Positions 27,401 through 35,330 of a stretch of 64,000 nt of DNA are shown here, in pieces. Position numbers and translations under genes: made by a program. The notes beneath the pieces are model-generated. The model saw nothing but the letters and a program-made list of their open reading frames with translations, was not told where the DNA came from and did not search any database. The stretch lies in contig JAVEQI010000002.1 of assembly GCA_034007745.1 (NCBI GenBank), forward strand, positions 1 through 64,000, given 5' to 3'. Source of the DNA: Desulforapulum sp034007745. Its GTDB lineage: Bacteria > Desulfobacterota > Desulfobacteria > Desulfobacterales > Desulfobacteraceae. How positions within the stretch are numbered: the stretch's first letter is position 1; the number at the start of each line of letters is the position of its first letter.

Positions 27401-27537
27401 ACGGCTGGCTCACCCCGGTTGACGGGGGAGAAACGGCAAATATGATAACACCCAACGTGGGAGACCCCAATACGGGTATCCCGGAATACAAGGCTTTCAT
27501 GCTTAACATACGAAAACTAAGGGAGGGTGAAAAATAA
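24475..27537 (+). CDS. fdhA: Formate dehydrogenase catalytic subunit, selenocysteine-containing
   Basis: One frame of 1,021 codons runs to TAA 27537 and is interrupted only by TGA 25060-25062 (codon 196). The context QARI-UGA-HSATV is the formate dehydrogenase active site, where selenocysteine followed by His is normal; the UGA is therefore read as Sec, not stop. The N-terminus is a twin-arginine signal (TRRNFVKLASAAAAS), so the enzyme is periplasmic. A [4Fe-4S] site CAFCAVGC...CAKG follows, then the molybdopterin domains. It oxidises formate and passes electrons to FdhB and cytochrome c3. A hairpin (25070-25087, one mismatch) follows the UGA. Automated annotation would split this gene at the UGA. 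Confidence 0.95.
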
Positions 27538-28295
27538 TGAAAGGCAAAAGTTTTTTTGTAGATCTCACCCTTTGCACGGCCTGCCGAGGCTGCCAGGTGG
27601 CCTGCAAACAGTGGAAGAAACTGCCCGCTGAAAAGACCAGGAATCTGGGTTCCCACCAGAATCCCCAGGATCTTTCATCCAAAACCATTCGCCTGGTCAG
27701 GTTCAACGAGGTTAGAGACAACAAGGGTAAACTCAACTGGTTCTTTTTCCCGGAGCAGTGCCGCCACTGCATTGAGCCGCCGTGCAAGCATGTTTCAAAC
27801 ATGTACAACCCCAGGGCCGTGGTCCAGGACCCGGAGACAGGGGCCGTGGTTATGACCGACCAGGCCATCCTGCCCAAGGGCCGTTTTGAGACCTGGCAGC
27901 TGTGTCCCTACAGCGTTCCCCGCGTGGACGAGGAAACGGGCCTGTGGAGCAAGTGTGACATGTGCATTGACAGGGTCAAGGCCGGAATGCTGCCCGCCTG
28001 CGTTCAGAGCTGTCCCACGGGAACCATGAACTTCGGAGACAGGGATGATATGCTGGAACTTGCCGAAAAACGGCTTGCCGAAGTTAAAAAGACCAAACCC
28101 GACGCCTATCTTGCCGACCCAGAATCCGTTCGGGTAATTTATCTTTGTGAAACGGCGCCTGGAAACTACCACGATTCCCTGATTGCCTCGACAGAGACAA
28201 AGAAAAAAATGATGGCAAAGGCAGTCCAGTCCACCAAAAAAACCAGAAGGGAATTTATCACGGGCAAGTTTGGTCAAACAGACAACCGGGCTTAA
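27537..28295 (+). CDS. fdhB: Formate dehydrogenase iron-sulfur subunit
   Basis: The 252-residue beta subunit carries the four-cluster ferredoxin pattern of periplasmic formate dehydrogenases. Visible motifs include CTACRGCQVACKQ at the N-terminus, CRHCIEPPCKHV near residue 78, and CDMCIDRVKAGMLPACVQSCPTG near residue 140. It has no signal peptide and would be exported with the Tat-dependent alpha subunit. Its start overlaps the fdhA stop by one base, indicating coupling. Confidence 0.93.
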   Translation: MKGKSFFVDLTLCTACRGCQVACKQWKKLPAEKTRNLGSHQNPQDLSSKTIRLVRFNEVRDNKGKLNWFFFPEQCRHCIEPPCKHVSNMYNPRAVVQDPETGAVVMTDQAILPKGRFETWQLCPYSVPRVDEETGLWSKCDMCIDRVKAGMLPACVQSCPTGTMNFGDRDDMLELAEKRLAEVKKTKPDAYLADPESVRVIYLCETAPGNYHDSLIASTETKKKMMAKAVQSTKKTRREFITGKFGQTDNRA

Positions 28296-28391
28296 CAAAA
28301 AACAGACAAGGGTAAGCTTCCCGGTCCACCAGCGCCCCAAGGTACACTGGTGGAACTTTGAAGCTTGCCTCAACCATACTGGAGAATAAAA

Positions 28392-28820
28392 ATGAAAAAC
28401 TTATCTGCCGGGTTCCTGGTTTTCATTGCCATTATGGCAACGACCTGCCTTGTGGTATGGGCCCAGGGAGATTTTGAGGCCCCTGACGACGGCCTTGAAA
28501 TCAATTATATTGAGGGAAACAGCGAGCGAGACCTGTCCGTGATGTTCAACCACTCAAGCCATGAGAGCTATGACTGTGCCGAATGCCACCACAAGATGCA
28601 CCAGCTGAAGGAGGGCCAGCCCCCGAGAAGCTGCGCCACCTGCCACACAGAATTTGACATAAATGAAACAAGGGGCTACAAGCCCTACTTCAAGGCCATG
28701 CACATGATCAAGGAGAGCTACAGGCCGTCGTGCATTGCCTGCCACACAAAAGAATTTGGCCAAGACCAGGACATGACAGGCTGCACCAACTCGGCCTGCC
28801 ATTCGGACGGGCTCTATTAA
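28392..28820 (+). CDS. Tetraheme cytochrome c3, formate dehydrogenase-associated
   Basis: The 142-residue exported protein has a Sec signal peptide and four haem-binding motifs: CAECHH, CATCH, CIACH and the expanded C-x4-CH motif CTNSACH. These, with separate axial histidines (FNHSSH, MHQ, MHM), give the class III cytochrome c3 pattern. Encoded directly after fdhAB, it is the expected electron acceptor of the periplasmic formate dehydrogenase (FdhABC3 arrangement). I chose ATG 28392 (GGAG just upstream) over an upstream in-frame start that lacks a ribosome site. Confidence 0.92.
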   Translation: MKNLSAGFLVFIAIMATTCLVVWAQGDFEAPDDGLEINYIEGNSERDLSVMFNHSSHESYDCAECHHKMHQLKEGQPPRSCATCHTEFDINETRGYKPYFKAMHMIKESYRPSCIACHTKEFGQDQDMTGCTNSACHSDGLY

Positions 28821-28866
28821 CAAGCAAAAATAATGCACCGGCCATGCCGGTTAAATCAGAACAACC

Positions 28867-28908
28867 CCAGGGCCGCCCATGGAATTCACGGGTGGCCCTG
28901 GTTTTTTA
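28867..28908 (+). terminator. Rho-independent terminator of the fdh operon
   Basis: A GC-rich hairpin with arms CCAGGGCCGCCC and GGGTGGCCCTGG is followed immediately by TTTTTT, 46 bases after the cytochrome stop codon. Confidence 0.85.
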
Positions 28909-28973
28909 ATCGATCTTAACATAGACTGGGACCAGTGTAGGGGCGATCACTTGCGGTCGCCCTTTGCGGCTCG

Positions 28974-29020
28974 ATAGCTGTTAGCTATTAGCTAACGGCT
29001 AAAAGCTGTTTCTTATAAAG
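28974..29020. repeat. Dispersed GTTAGCTA-type repeat (family C), copy 1
   Basis: The sequence contains interleaved GTTAGCTA/TAGCTAAC units followed by CTAAAAGCTGTTTCTTATAAAG. Very similar elements occur at 37627-37690 and 53886-53918, always ending in a GCTAAAARCTGTTTC-N-TATAA stretch. It can fold on itself and lies just upstream of the PBP gene. Confidence 0.75.
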
Positions 29021-29048
29021 ATTGATTATGGTGAATACAGGAAAGTTA

Positions 29049-31376
29049 ATGAAAAAGAAGATTTTCATACTGAGCCTGCTGGTCTGTACCGGACTTTTTT
29101 TCTTATATTTTAATAAGGTTGACAGGCAGGTTCATAAGCAATTCCAGAGCAGGCTGTGGGAACTGCCGGCCATGGTTTATGCCCGGCCCCTGGAAGTCTA
29201 TCCCTCCATGCACCTGGTTCCTGAGCTATTTGAAAAAGAACTCACCCTCATAGGGTACCAGAAACGAAATGATTCAACAGGACTGGATACACCGGGCACC
29301 TACGCCCGCATGGGAAACTCCTTTGACCTGTTTTTGAAGGCCTTTGATTTCGGGGATGAGACGCTTCCCCTGCGCCGCACCAGGGTCCGGATCAAAGACA
29401 ACCGGGTGATCCAGGTAAAAGATATCAAAACCGGCAGGAACAGGGAGATGGATCGGCTGGATCCGGTTGTGGTAGGCCGGTTTTACCCGGCGTCCATGGA
29501 GGATCGGGTTCTGGTAAATCTGGATCAGACCCCGCCCCTGCTGAAAAAATCCATTGTAGCTGTGGAAGACCGGAATTTTTACACCCATCACGGCATTGAT
29601 CCCAAAGCCATTTTTCGGGCTATGCTGGTAAATATTAAAGATCGACGGCTTTCCCAGGGGGGCTCCACCCTTACCCAGCAGCTGGCCAAAAATTTTTTCC
29701 TCAACCGGGAAAAGACCCTGATCAGGAAGATCAACGAAACCTTTATGGCGGCTGCCCTGGAACTTCATTTTTCCAAGGATGAAATCCTGGAAGCTTATAT
29801 GAACGAGGTCTACCTGGGCCAGGATGGCAAACGGTCCATCCATGGATTCGGCCTGGCCGCAGATTTTTATTTCGGCAAGCCCCCGGCCAATCTTGCCCCC
29901 CATGAGATCGCTCTGCTGGTGGGCATGCTCAAGGGCCCCTCTTCCTACAATCCCAGGACCTATCCAGACCAGGCCAGGCAGCGGCGGGATCTGGTCCTTG
30001 AATTAATGGCAGACCAGGGATTGATATCTTCCTCCCAGTTAAAACAGGGTCTGACAGCTTCCCTGGGAGTGATTCAAAAACCGACCCAGGGTTACTCTCC
30101 ATTTCCCTTTTACCTGGATTTGGTAAAACGGCAGCTGCTCAAAGAATACAGGGAAAACGATTTGAGAACCATGGGGCTGAGGATCTTTACTGCCCTGGAT
30201 CCCCAGGTTCAACTGGCCGCAGAACAGGCCGTCTCAGATTTTCTGGAAAATAGAAACACACACCTGGAAGCCGGAGTGGTATTTTCTGCCACGGCTACCA
30301 ATGAAATCCACGCCCTGGTGGGAGGAAGGGATTTCAGGTACAGGGGGTTCAACCGGGCCCTGGATGCCCGGCGTCCTATAGGGTCCCTGGTCAAACCGGC
30401 GGTATACCTTACTGCTTTGGCCCAGCCAGACGCCTACACCATGGTTTCACGGGTCAGCGACGGCCCCATAAAAGTCAAAAACCATGACGGCACTTTCTGG
30501 AAGCCTCAAAATTTTGACAAAAAATTCCACGGGCAGGTGGGGCTGTTCCAGGCCCTGGTTCATTCCTATAATACCGCAACGGTGAGGCTGGGCCTGGATC
30601 TGGGTCTTGATAATGTCTCAAAGACCCTGGAAAAACTAGGCGCAAAGCCTGAAACTCCGGGTTTGCCTTCCATACTCCTGGGGAGCATGGATATGTCTCC
30701 CATCCAGGTGGCCCAGATGTATCACACCCTGGCATCCGGGGGATTTTACACGCCGGCCCGGGCCATTCGAACTATCTATACCCTTGAAGGGGAAGCCCTC
30801 CAGCGCTATGCCCTGACCATTGAACAGCGTATGGATCCAGGGGCGGTTTTTCTGGTAAACAAAATGCTCCAGGGCGTGGTTTCCCGGGGAACGGGAAAAT
30901 CCCTGAATAAATGGCTGCCCCAGGATTATTCAATTGCCGGGAAAACAGGGACCACCAATGACCTCAGGGACAGCTGGTTTGCAGGATTTTCAGGCAATTA
31001 TCTGGCTGTGGTATGGATCGGACGGGACGATAACCACTCTACCGGTCTTACCGGTTCTTCCGGTGCCCTCCAGGTCTTTGGCCGGCTCATGTCAAAAATC
31101 TCCAACACTCCCCTGGATCTGGCCGTTCCCGAAAATATTGAATGGGGGATCATTGATTCCACAACCGGATACAGAACCAGCGGGGATTGCCCCAATGCCG
31201 TGTCTGTTCCGTTCATCAAAGGGTCTGTTCCTGAAGAATTCCAGCCCTGTGGCTCTGATTTTCCAACTGCCCAGCCTGGTGATCAAACCATTCCACGGTC
31301 TTCATCCAAGGAAGACCCTCCAAAAAAACAAAAAACCAAATATTTTATGGATTGGCTTAAAGAGGTCTTTAAATGA
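29049..31376 (+). CDS. Penicillin-binding protein 1B-type bifunctional peptidoglycan synthase
   Basis: The protein is about 775 residues with one N-terminal membrane anchor (IFILSLLVCTGLFFLYF). The glycosyltransferase GT51 domain shows VAVEDRNFYTHHGIDPKA and GGSTLTQQLAKNFFLN. The transpeptidase domain has the catalytic GSLVKP (SxxK), HSYNTATV (SxN) and AGKTGTTND (KTG) motifs. It polymerises and cross-links peptidoglycan in the periplasm. The N-terminal region resembles PBP1B (UB2H-like part) more than PBP1A. I chose ATG 29049 (AGGAAAG upstream) over a TTG at 29022. It overlaps the next gene by four bases. Confidence 0.93.
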   Translation: MKKKIFILSLLVCTGLFFLYFNKVDRQVHKQFQSRLWELPAMVYARPLEVYPSMHLVPELFEKELTLIGYQKRNDSTGLDTPGTYARMGNSFDLFLKAFDFGDETLPLRRTRVRIKDNRVIQVKDIKTGRNREMDRLDPVVVGRFYPASMEDRVLVNLDQTPPLLKKSIVAVEDRNFYTHHGIDPKAIFRAMLVNIKDRRLSQGGSTLTQQLAKNFFLNREKTLIRKINETFMAAALELHFSKDEILEAYMNEVYLGQDGKRSIHGFGLAADFYFGKPPANLAPHEIALLVGMLKGPSSYNPRTYPDQARQRRDLVLELMADQGLISSSQLKQGLTASLGVIQKPTQGYSPFPFYLDLVKRQLLKEYRENDLRTMGLRIFTALDPQVQLAAEQAVSDFLENRNTHLEAGVVFSATATNEIHALVGGRDFRYRGFNRALDARRPIGSLVKPAVYLTALAQPDAYTMVSRVSDGPIKVKNHDGTFWKPQNFDKKFHGQVGLFQALVHSYNTATVRLGLDLGLDNVSKTLEKLGAKPETPGLPSILLGSMDMSPIQVAQMYHTLASGGFYTPARAIRTIYTLEGEALQRYALTIEQRMDPGAVFLVNKMLQGVVSRGTGKSLNKWLPQDYSIAGKTGTTNDLRDSWFAGFSGNYLAVVWIGRDDNHSTGLTGSSGALQVFGRLMSKISNTPLDLAVPENIEWGIIDSTTGYRTSGDCPNAVSVPFIKGSVPEEFQPCGSDFPTAQPGDQTIPRSSSKEDPPKKQKTKYFMDWLKEVFK

Positions 31377-31921
31377 AGCAGAACCTTTTTCTCCGCTGGG
31401 CAGCCATTTGTTCAGTTCTATTATTAATTCCTTGTTTCATGGCCTCCTGCGCCAAAACCAGGATCCCACCCATTCCCCAGACCCATGAGCCCCCTAGACG
31501 GGTCCCGGAAATAGGCGCTCCCCCACCGGGAAAGACAATGGAACAGCCGGTCCAGCCTCAGCCTGAAAGGCCTTCACCCCCGGCTCCCCAAAAAGAGCCG
31601 AGGCCGGCCATTCTGAACACATTGATCCGAAAGGCTGAAAAGGAGCTCCTGCTCCGTAAGCCTGATATTGCCTTCCAGACCCTGGAACGGGCCCTGGCAA
31701 TTGACGGCCGGGATCCTGAGGTTTGGCACCTCATGGCAAAGTCCAGGCTGATGAACGGTCAATACCGCCAGGCTGAATCCCTGGCCAGAAAGTCCAATAC
31801 CCTGGCGGGTGATGATCGTTCCCTGAAAAAGGAAAACTGGAAGATAATTATCCGATCCCTTGAGGAGCAAGGCAGGGTGGAAGAGGCAGACCAGGCAAGG
31901 CGTGCCGTTGATGGCGTTTAG
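31373..31921 (+). CDS. TPR-containing lipoprotein downstream of PBP1B
   Basis: The 182-residue protein has a lipoprotein signal ending in the lipobox MASC (Cys26), a proline-rich linker of about 50 residues, and one or two tetratricopeptide-like repeats (AEKELLLRKPDIAFQTLERALAIDG..., EVWHLMAKSRLMNGQYRQAESLARK). It overlaps the synthase gene by four bases, so coupling is likely. By position it may act as an outer-membrane partner or regulator of the synthase, analogous to Lpo proteins; that role is inference only. Confidence 0.75.
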   Translation: MKQNLFLRWAAICSVLLLIPCFMASCAKTRIPPIPQTHEPPRRVPEIGAPPPGKTMEQPVQPQPERPSPPAPQKEPRPAILNTLIRKAEKELLLRKPDIAFQTLERALAIDGRDPEVWHLMAKSRLMNGQYRQAESLARKSNTLAGDDRSLKKENWKIIIRSLEEQGRVEEADQARRAVDGV

Positions 31922-31952
31922 GCGAACCTCTCCCCTTATTTATTCTAGGATC

Positions 31953-32588
31953 CTAACGGATAAAATTGGTCATTGTTTTAGCCGCCGGCCCAGGCGCTGG
32001 AAACTGCTCCTTTCCTGCGGCTATAACGTTCATGATCCATGCCATATTTTTACCCAGCAGCTCCATGATCTGTTTACCTTCACCATCCTGCTCCATTTCA
32101 CCAGGTTTCATGCCATGGGCCACATTCCAGTAGTTAGAGGAAGGCATAATCATTTCTGAATAGCTGATATAGTGATTCAGGGTGTCCACCGTGGGAATTC
32201 CCCCGGATCGTCTGACAGCCGCAACTGAGGCTCCGACTTTGTGCCGAAACAGGCCGCCGTTGTTCGAGGAGACGAAAAAGGCTCTGTCAAGAAAAGACTT
32301 CATTGTACCTGCAACACCGGAAAAGTGAACAGGAGAACCAAGCAGAATACCGTCGGCCTCTTTCATCTTCTGAATCCATTCATTAACCGGATCATCTTTG
32401 AAGGCACAGGCTTCATCCTTGTTCTTTACGCAGCCGTAACAGGCGATGCATCCCTGGATCTTTTCCTTGCCGACATGGATCATCTCAGTTTTAATACCTT
32501 CCTTTTCCAATTCAGCAAAAACTGTGTTTAAAGAACAGGCTGTATTCCCTTTTTTCCTGGCGCTGCCGTTAAATCCAATTACTTTCAA
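31953..32588 (-). CDS. Flavodoxin-family / iron-sulfur flavoprotein-like NAD(P)H-FMN reductase
   Basis: The 211-residue protein starts with the FMN phosphate loop MKVIGFNGSARKKGNTA. It has a cysteine cluster GCIACYGCVKNKDEAC at about 47-62, of the compact spacing found in iron-sulfur flavoproteins of anaerobes, and LLGSPVHFSGVAGTMKSFLDR in the flavodoxin fold. It probably transfers electrons between ferredoxin or NAD(P)H and an unknown acceptor. It is followed on the same strand by nothing close; the upstream Rieske-like gene is co-oriented, 69 bases away. Confidence 0.8.
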   Translation of the reverse strand: MKVIGFNGSARKKGNTACSLNTVFAELEKEGIKTEMIHVGKEKIQGCIACYGCVKNKDEACAFKDDPVNEWIQKMKEADGILLGSPVHFSGVAGTMKSFLDRAFFVSSNNGGLFRHKVGASVAAVRRSGGIPTVDTLNHYISYSEMIMPSSNYWNVAHGMKPGEMEQDGEGKQIMELLGKNMAWIMNVIAAGKEQFPAPGPAAKTMTNFIR

Positions 32589-32657
32589 ATGTATTCTCCT
32601 TTTTAATCATTATTATGGATAAATTAATCCAGATGAAAAGATATAGTTTTTTCGTTA

Positions 32658-33080
32658 TCAGCCTATAGATACGATCAGATTATCCTGCTCCTTTTTTACA
32701 GGATAAAGGGTGATCGGATGAGGTGCAGGACCAAAGATTTTTTTCCCGCCTGCATCGTAAGTTGACTTGTTAATGCTGCAGCACTGCACAGTGCTGGTTC
32801 CGGGAACCGGATCCAGTCGGCGATGTCCCAGATGGGTGCACCGATTGTGAAACGCGCGATACTCTCTGTCCTCTCCGTAAACAACAAGTACCCGTTTGGG
32901 AAGGTTTTTACCTTCAAACCGAATTGCAGCCCCGGGAGTTTTCAGCTCCGAAGCCTTGCCCAAATCGATGGTCAACTTCCCATCTGAATAATTCCAGCAG
33001 CCGTCTATACCGGCTTTGACAGTCACAGGCAGCCCCATCAATCGTTGTAAAAAACTTCTTTTCAAAAACTTTACATCCAT
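32658..33080 (-). CDS. Rieske-fold [2Fe-2S]-like protein with an altered ligand
   Basis: The roughly 140-residue protein carries a Rieske domain. The first ligand pair is intact in NRCTHLGH (C-x-H). The second box reads CSINKSTYDAGG where the family has C-P-C-H-G-S-x-Y/F-D, so the second Cys is present but the second histidine is replaced by asparagine. It may bind a modified cluster or none. No signal peptide or anchor is evident from the chosen start. ATG 33080 is preceded by AGGGGG; the frame extends to 33185 without a ribosome site. Its partner may be the downstream flavoprotein. Confidence 0.7.
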   Translation of the reverse strand: MDVKFLKRSFLQRLMGLPVTVKAGIDGCWNYSDGKLTIDLGKASELKTPGAAIRFEGKNLPKRVLVVYGEDREYRAFHNRCTHLGHRRLDPVPGTSTVQCCSINKSTYDAGGKKIFGPAPHPITLYPVKKEQDNLIVSIG

Positions 33081-33203
33081 TTTTCCCCCTATCGAATTAG
33101 AATCCACATGAACTATTTTCTTGAATTTAACATTGACCCTAACGTTTTCCCAATTGTCCCGGCTTTTTTTGAACATTGCCGCCATATTTTTCTAAAAGAT
33201 TCT

Positions 33204-33470
33204 TCAATATTTCAGTAATGCCGGCCCCATATGGGCGTACATTACTGACGACTTGATCATGGGCACAGCCCAAATCATAGCATAACTGACTAAGGAACGC
33301 AGATTAAACAACTTGAACAAAACAGCCTGGGGAGGATAGGGTAAAACCCGAATCAGAACTGCTGTTATGCTGCAAGGCGAGTTGACAAACACCAAGAAAG
33401 CTGCTAACAGCCTCCATCGTTTGTAAAAGAAGGTAAACCTCATTATACAGGGCTGGTGAATGTAAAACAT
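33204..33470 (-). CDS. Small hypothetical membrane protein
   Basis: An 88-codon frame encodes two hydrophobic stretches (RLLAAFLVFVNSPCSITAVLI and LVSYAMIWAVPMIKSSVMYAHMG). AGGAAAC lies just upstream of the ATG, but that sequence also encodes the start of the divergent haem-b gene, with which this frame overlaps by two bases. I do not recognise the protein. It may be spurious. Confidence 0.3.
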   Translation of the reverse strand: MFYIHQPCIMRFTFFYKRWRLLAAFLVFVNSPCSITAVLIRVLPYPPQAVLFKLFNLRSLVSYAMIWAVPMIKSSVMYAHMGPALLKY

Positions 33471-34242
33471 GAGTTTCCTAGAATTGTTTTATGACATTGT
33501 GCGAGGGCCCTTGGCCCTGTCGGCATTCCTGATTTTTTTCACAGGAATTACATTCCAGATATTACGTTTTTTCTCCCTCAGCAAAAAAACTCATAAAACC
33601 CAATCCAGATCCTTCAGAAAACCCTTCCGGCTATACAAAGATCCTTCGATTACTAAACCCTTGATAAGATCCAGGGCTCAGCGGCTTGCAGCCATCAAAG
33701 TCTCGATCGTCGGCGTACATCCTGTAATGACTATAGTAACGTCTATTTTTCATCTCTGTCTTATTGCCGCCCCGCTCCTGCTTCTGGGACATAATCAACT
33801 CATTCGTGAATCATGGGGAATAAGCCTTTTCAGCCTGCCAGAGAGAATCACGGATATCATGACCCAGGTGGTTATTGCCTGCGCCCTGTTTTTTCTTTTC
33901 CGGCGGATACTGATAGCAAAGGTCAGATCCATTACTACTGTTTCCGATTATCTTATTCTTATTTTGACAGTTGCGCCCTTTATAACCGGCTTTTTTGCCT
34001 TTCATCAAACCCATGACTATAAGCCGCTTATTCTCCTGCACATGCTATCGGGTGAATTGATGCTGATTCTGTTACCATTCACTAAACTTGTACATATGAT
34101 ATTCTTCTTTATCAATCGTTTTCTCATACCCCATGAAAACAGTTTCGGGCGCGGAACCAGAACATGGTATTTCGGAGGGCCCAAATTCAGCTTTAGAAGA
34201 TGGTATTTTGGGAAGAATGAATTTGATATCGAAGAGTGGTGA
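33469..34242 (+). CDS. DsrM/TmcC/NarI-type membrane haem-b protein
   Basis: The 257-residue protein has about five membrane helices. Histidines spaced as haem ligands in the NarI/DsrM family appear in VHPVMTIVTSIFHLCL and LHMLSGELMLILLPFTKLVH. Members oxidise or reduce menaquinone in the inner membrane. The next two genes encode an HdrC-like iron-sulfur protein and a tetraheme cytochrome c3, which makes this a minimal Tmc-like transmembrane redox module. The quinone link is inferred from the family. Confidence 0.82.
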   Translation: MSFLELFYDIVRGPLALSAFLIFFTGITFQILRFFSLSKKTHKTQSRSFRKPFRLYKDPSITKPLIRSRAQRLAAIKVSIVGVHPVMTIVTSIFHLCLIAAPLLLLGHNQLIRESWGISLFSLPERITDIMTQVVIACALFFLFRRILIAKVRSITTVSDYLILILTVAPFITGFFAFHQTHDYKPLILLHMLSGELMLILLPFTKLVHMIFFFINRFLIPHENSFGRGTRTWYFGGPKFSFRRWYFGKNEFDIEEW

Positions 34243-34263
34243 TATTTTAAAGAGGATTTGATC

Positions 34264-34644
34264 TTGAACGAAACAGCAGGTGCAGTTGACGTCAAAAAAA
34301 TTCGAAAAACCCTCTACAGAAACAAAACACAAATCAGTTTGTCCCTTAAACTATGTGTTCATTGTACCCTGTGTGCTGAAAGCTGCTTCCTCTATATGCA
34401 CCAGGGGAAAGACCCTATTTATATGCCTTCCCATAAATTTATAAACTCCCTGGGCAGGCTGTATAAAAAAAAAGGAGAGATTGACAGAAAAGGACTGGAG
34501 GAGATAAGAGAGATTGTCTGGAACAGATGTGTTCTCTGCACCCGGTGCTACTGCCCCATGGGTATTGATATCCCGGGAATGATCACTCTTACCAGGGACA
34601 TATGCCGTGAGCAGGGTGTACTGCCTCGATTTGATGAAGCATAA
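34264..34644 (+). CDS. HdrC/DsrK-N-like protein with two [4Fe-4S] clusters
   Basis: The roughly 127-residue cytoplasmic protein carries two CxxCxxCxxxC-type sites, CVHCTLCAESC near residue 32 and CVLCTRCYCPMGIDIP near residue 86. This is the spacing of HdrC and of the N-terminal parts of DsrK/TmcB. The CCG domains of TmcB and DsrK are absent, so the protein is the ferredoxin half only. I prefer the TTG start at 34264, seven bases after AGAGGA. It should pass electrons between the haem-b protein at 33469 and a cytoplasmic partner. Confidence 0.8.
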   Translation: MNETAGAVDVKKIRKTLYRNKTQISLSLKLCVHCTLCAESCFLYMHQGKDPIYMPSHKFINSLGRLYKKKGEIDRKGLEEIREIVWNRCVLCTRCYCPMGIDIPGMITLTRDICREQGVLPRFDEA

Positions 34645-34701
34645 ACGACCTTTTTTCCACTTTGTGTGGCCTTGAGGGGAGAGCAGAAAGAGCAGATAAA
34701 T

Positions 34702-35190
34702 ATGCATATTGATAAAATAAATTTCTGGACAACTCTGATTTTATTTTTTGCGGTTCCATATCTTCCAGCATCATTTGCCCAATCAGAAAACATATTACTG
34801 AATCATGACATCTCGTGTTTTAAAGAAACCGCAGATGACACAAAAATACGTTCGCCAGTCATGCTGCCCCATGAAGCCCATATGTACGAATTTGAGTGCC
34901 TGGAGTGTCATCACATTTATAAAGACGGGGAAAATATTTTAGATGAGTCAGACCTGGAAGAGGGAAATCCGGACATAGCCTGCTGCTCATGCCACAATTC
35001 CAAGGCAAAGATGGGGCTTGAGGAGGCATTTCACAGTTCATGCATCCCATGCCATAATAACAGCAGTAAAAAATTCTGGATCCCCCGCAAGGGAATTCAA
35101 TGGAAAGCCTTTATCTCTGAGAAAAACCAAAAGCCTCCCACCCTCTGCGGAGAGTGCCACATAAAAGCCGGACCATTGAATCCAAATTGA
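34702..35190 (+). CDS. Exported tetraheme cytochrome c3-like protein
   Basis: The 162-residue protein has a Sec signal peptide (LILFFAVPYLPASFAQ) and four CxxCH motifs (CLECHH, CCSCH, CIPCH, CGECH), with additional histidines in HEAHMYEFE and HHIYKDG. It resembles the acidic type II cytochrome c3 (TmcA) that partners TmcC-like membrane proteins. I start it at ATG 34702; an upstream GTG at 34666 would disrupt the signal peptide. In context it is the periplasmic end of the module that begins at 33469. Confidence 0.82.
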   Translation: MHIDKINFWTTLILFFAVPYLPASFAQSENILLNHDISCFKETADDTKIRSPVMLPHEAHMYEFECLECHHIYKDGENILDESDLEEGNPDIACCSCHNSKAKMGLEEAFHSSCIPCHNNSSKKFWIPRKGIQWKAFISEKNQKPPTLCGECHIKAGPLNPN

Positions 35191-35330
35191 TCCGAAGATC
35201 AAAATATTAATTTTCAAGTTCATGCCCGGCAGGGACAATAAACTCCAGATTCAAGACTCAATCCACAGGATTGATGAGGCTCACCCCCTTCTACTGCAAT
35301 TAAAAATGGACGATTGTCCAGGAGGCATAA

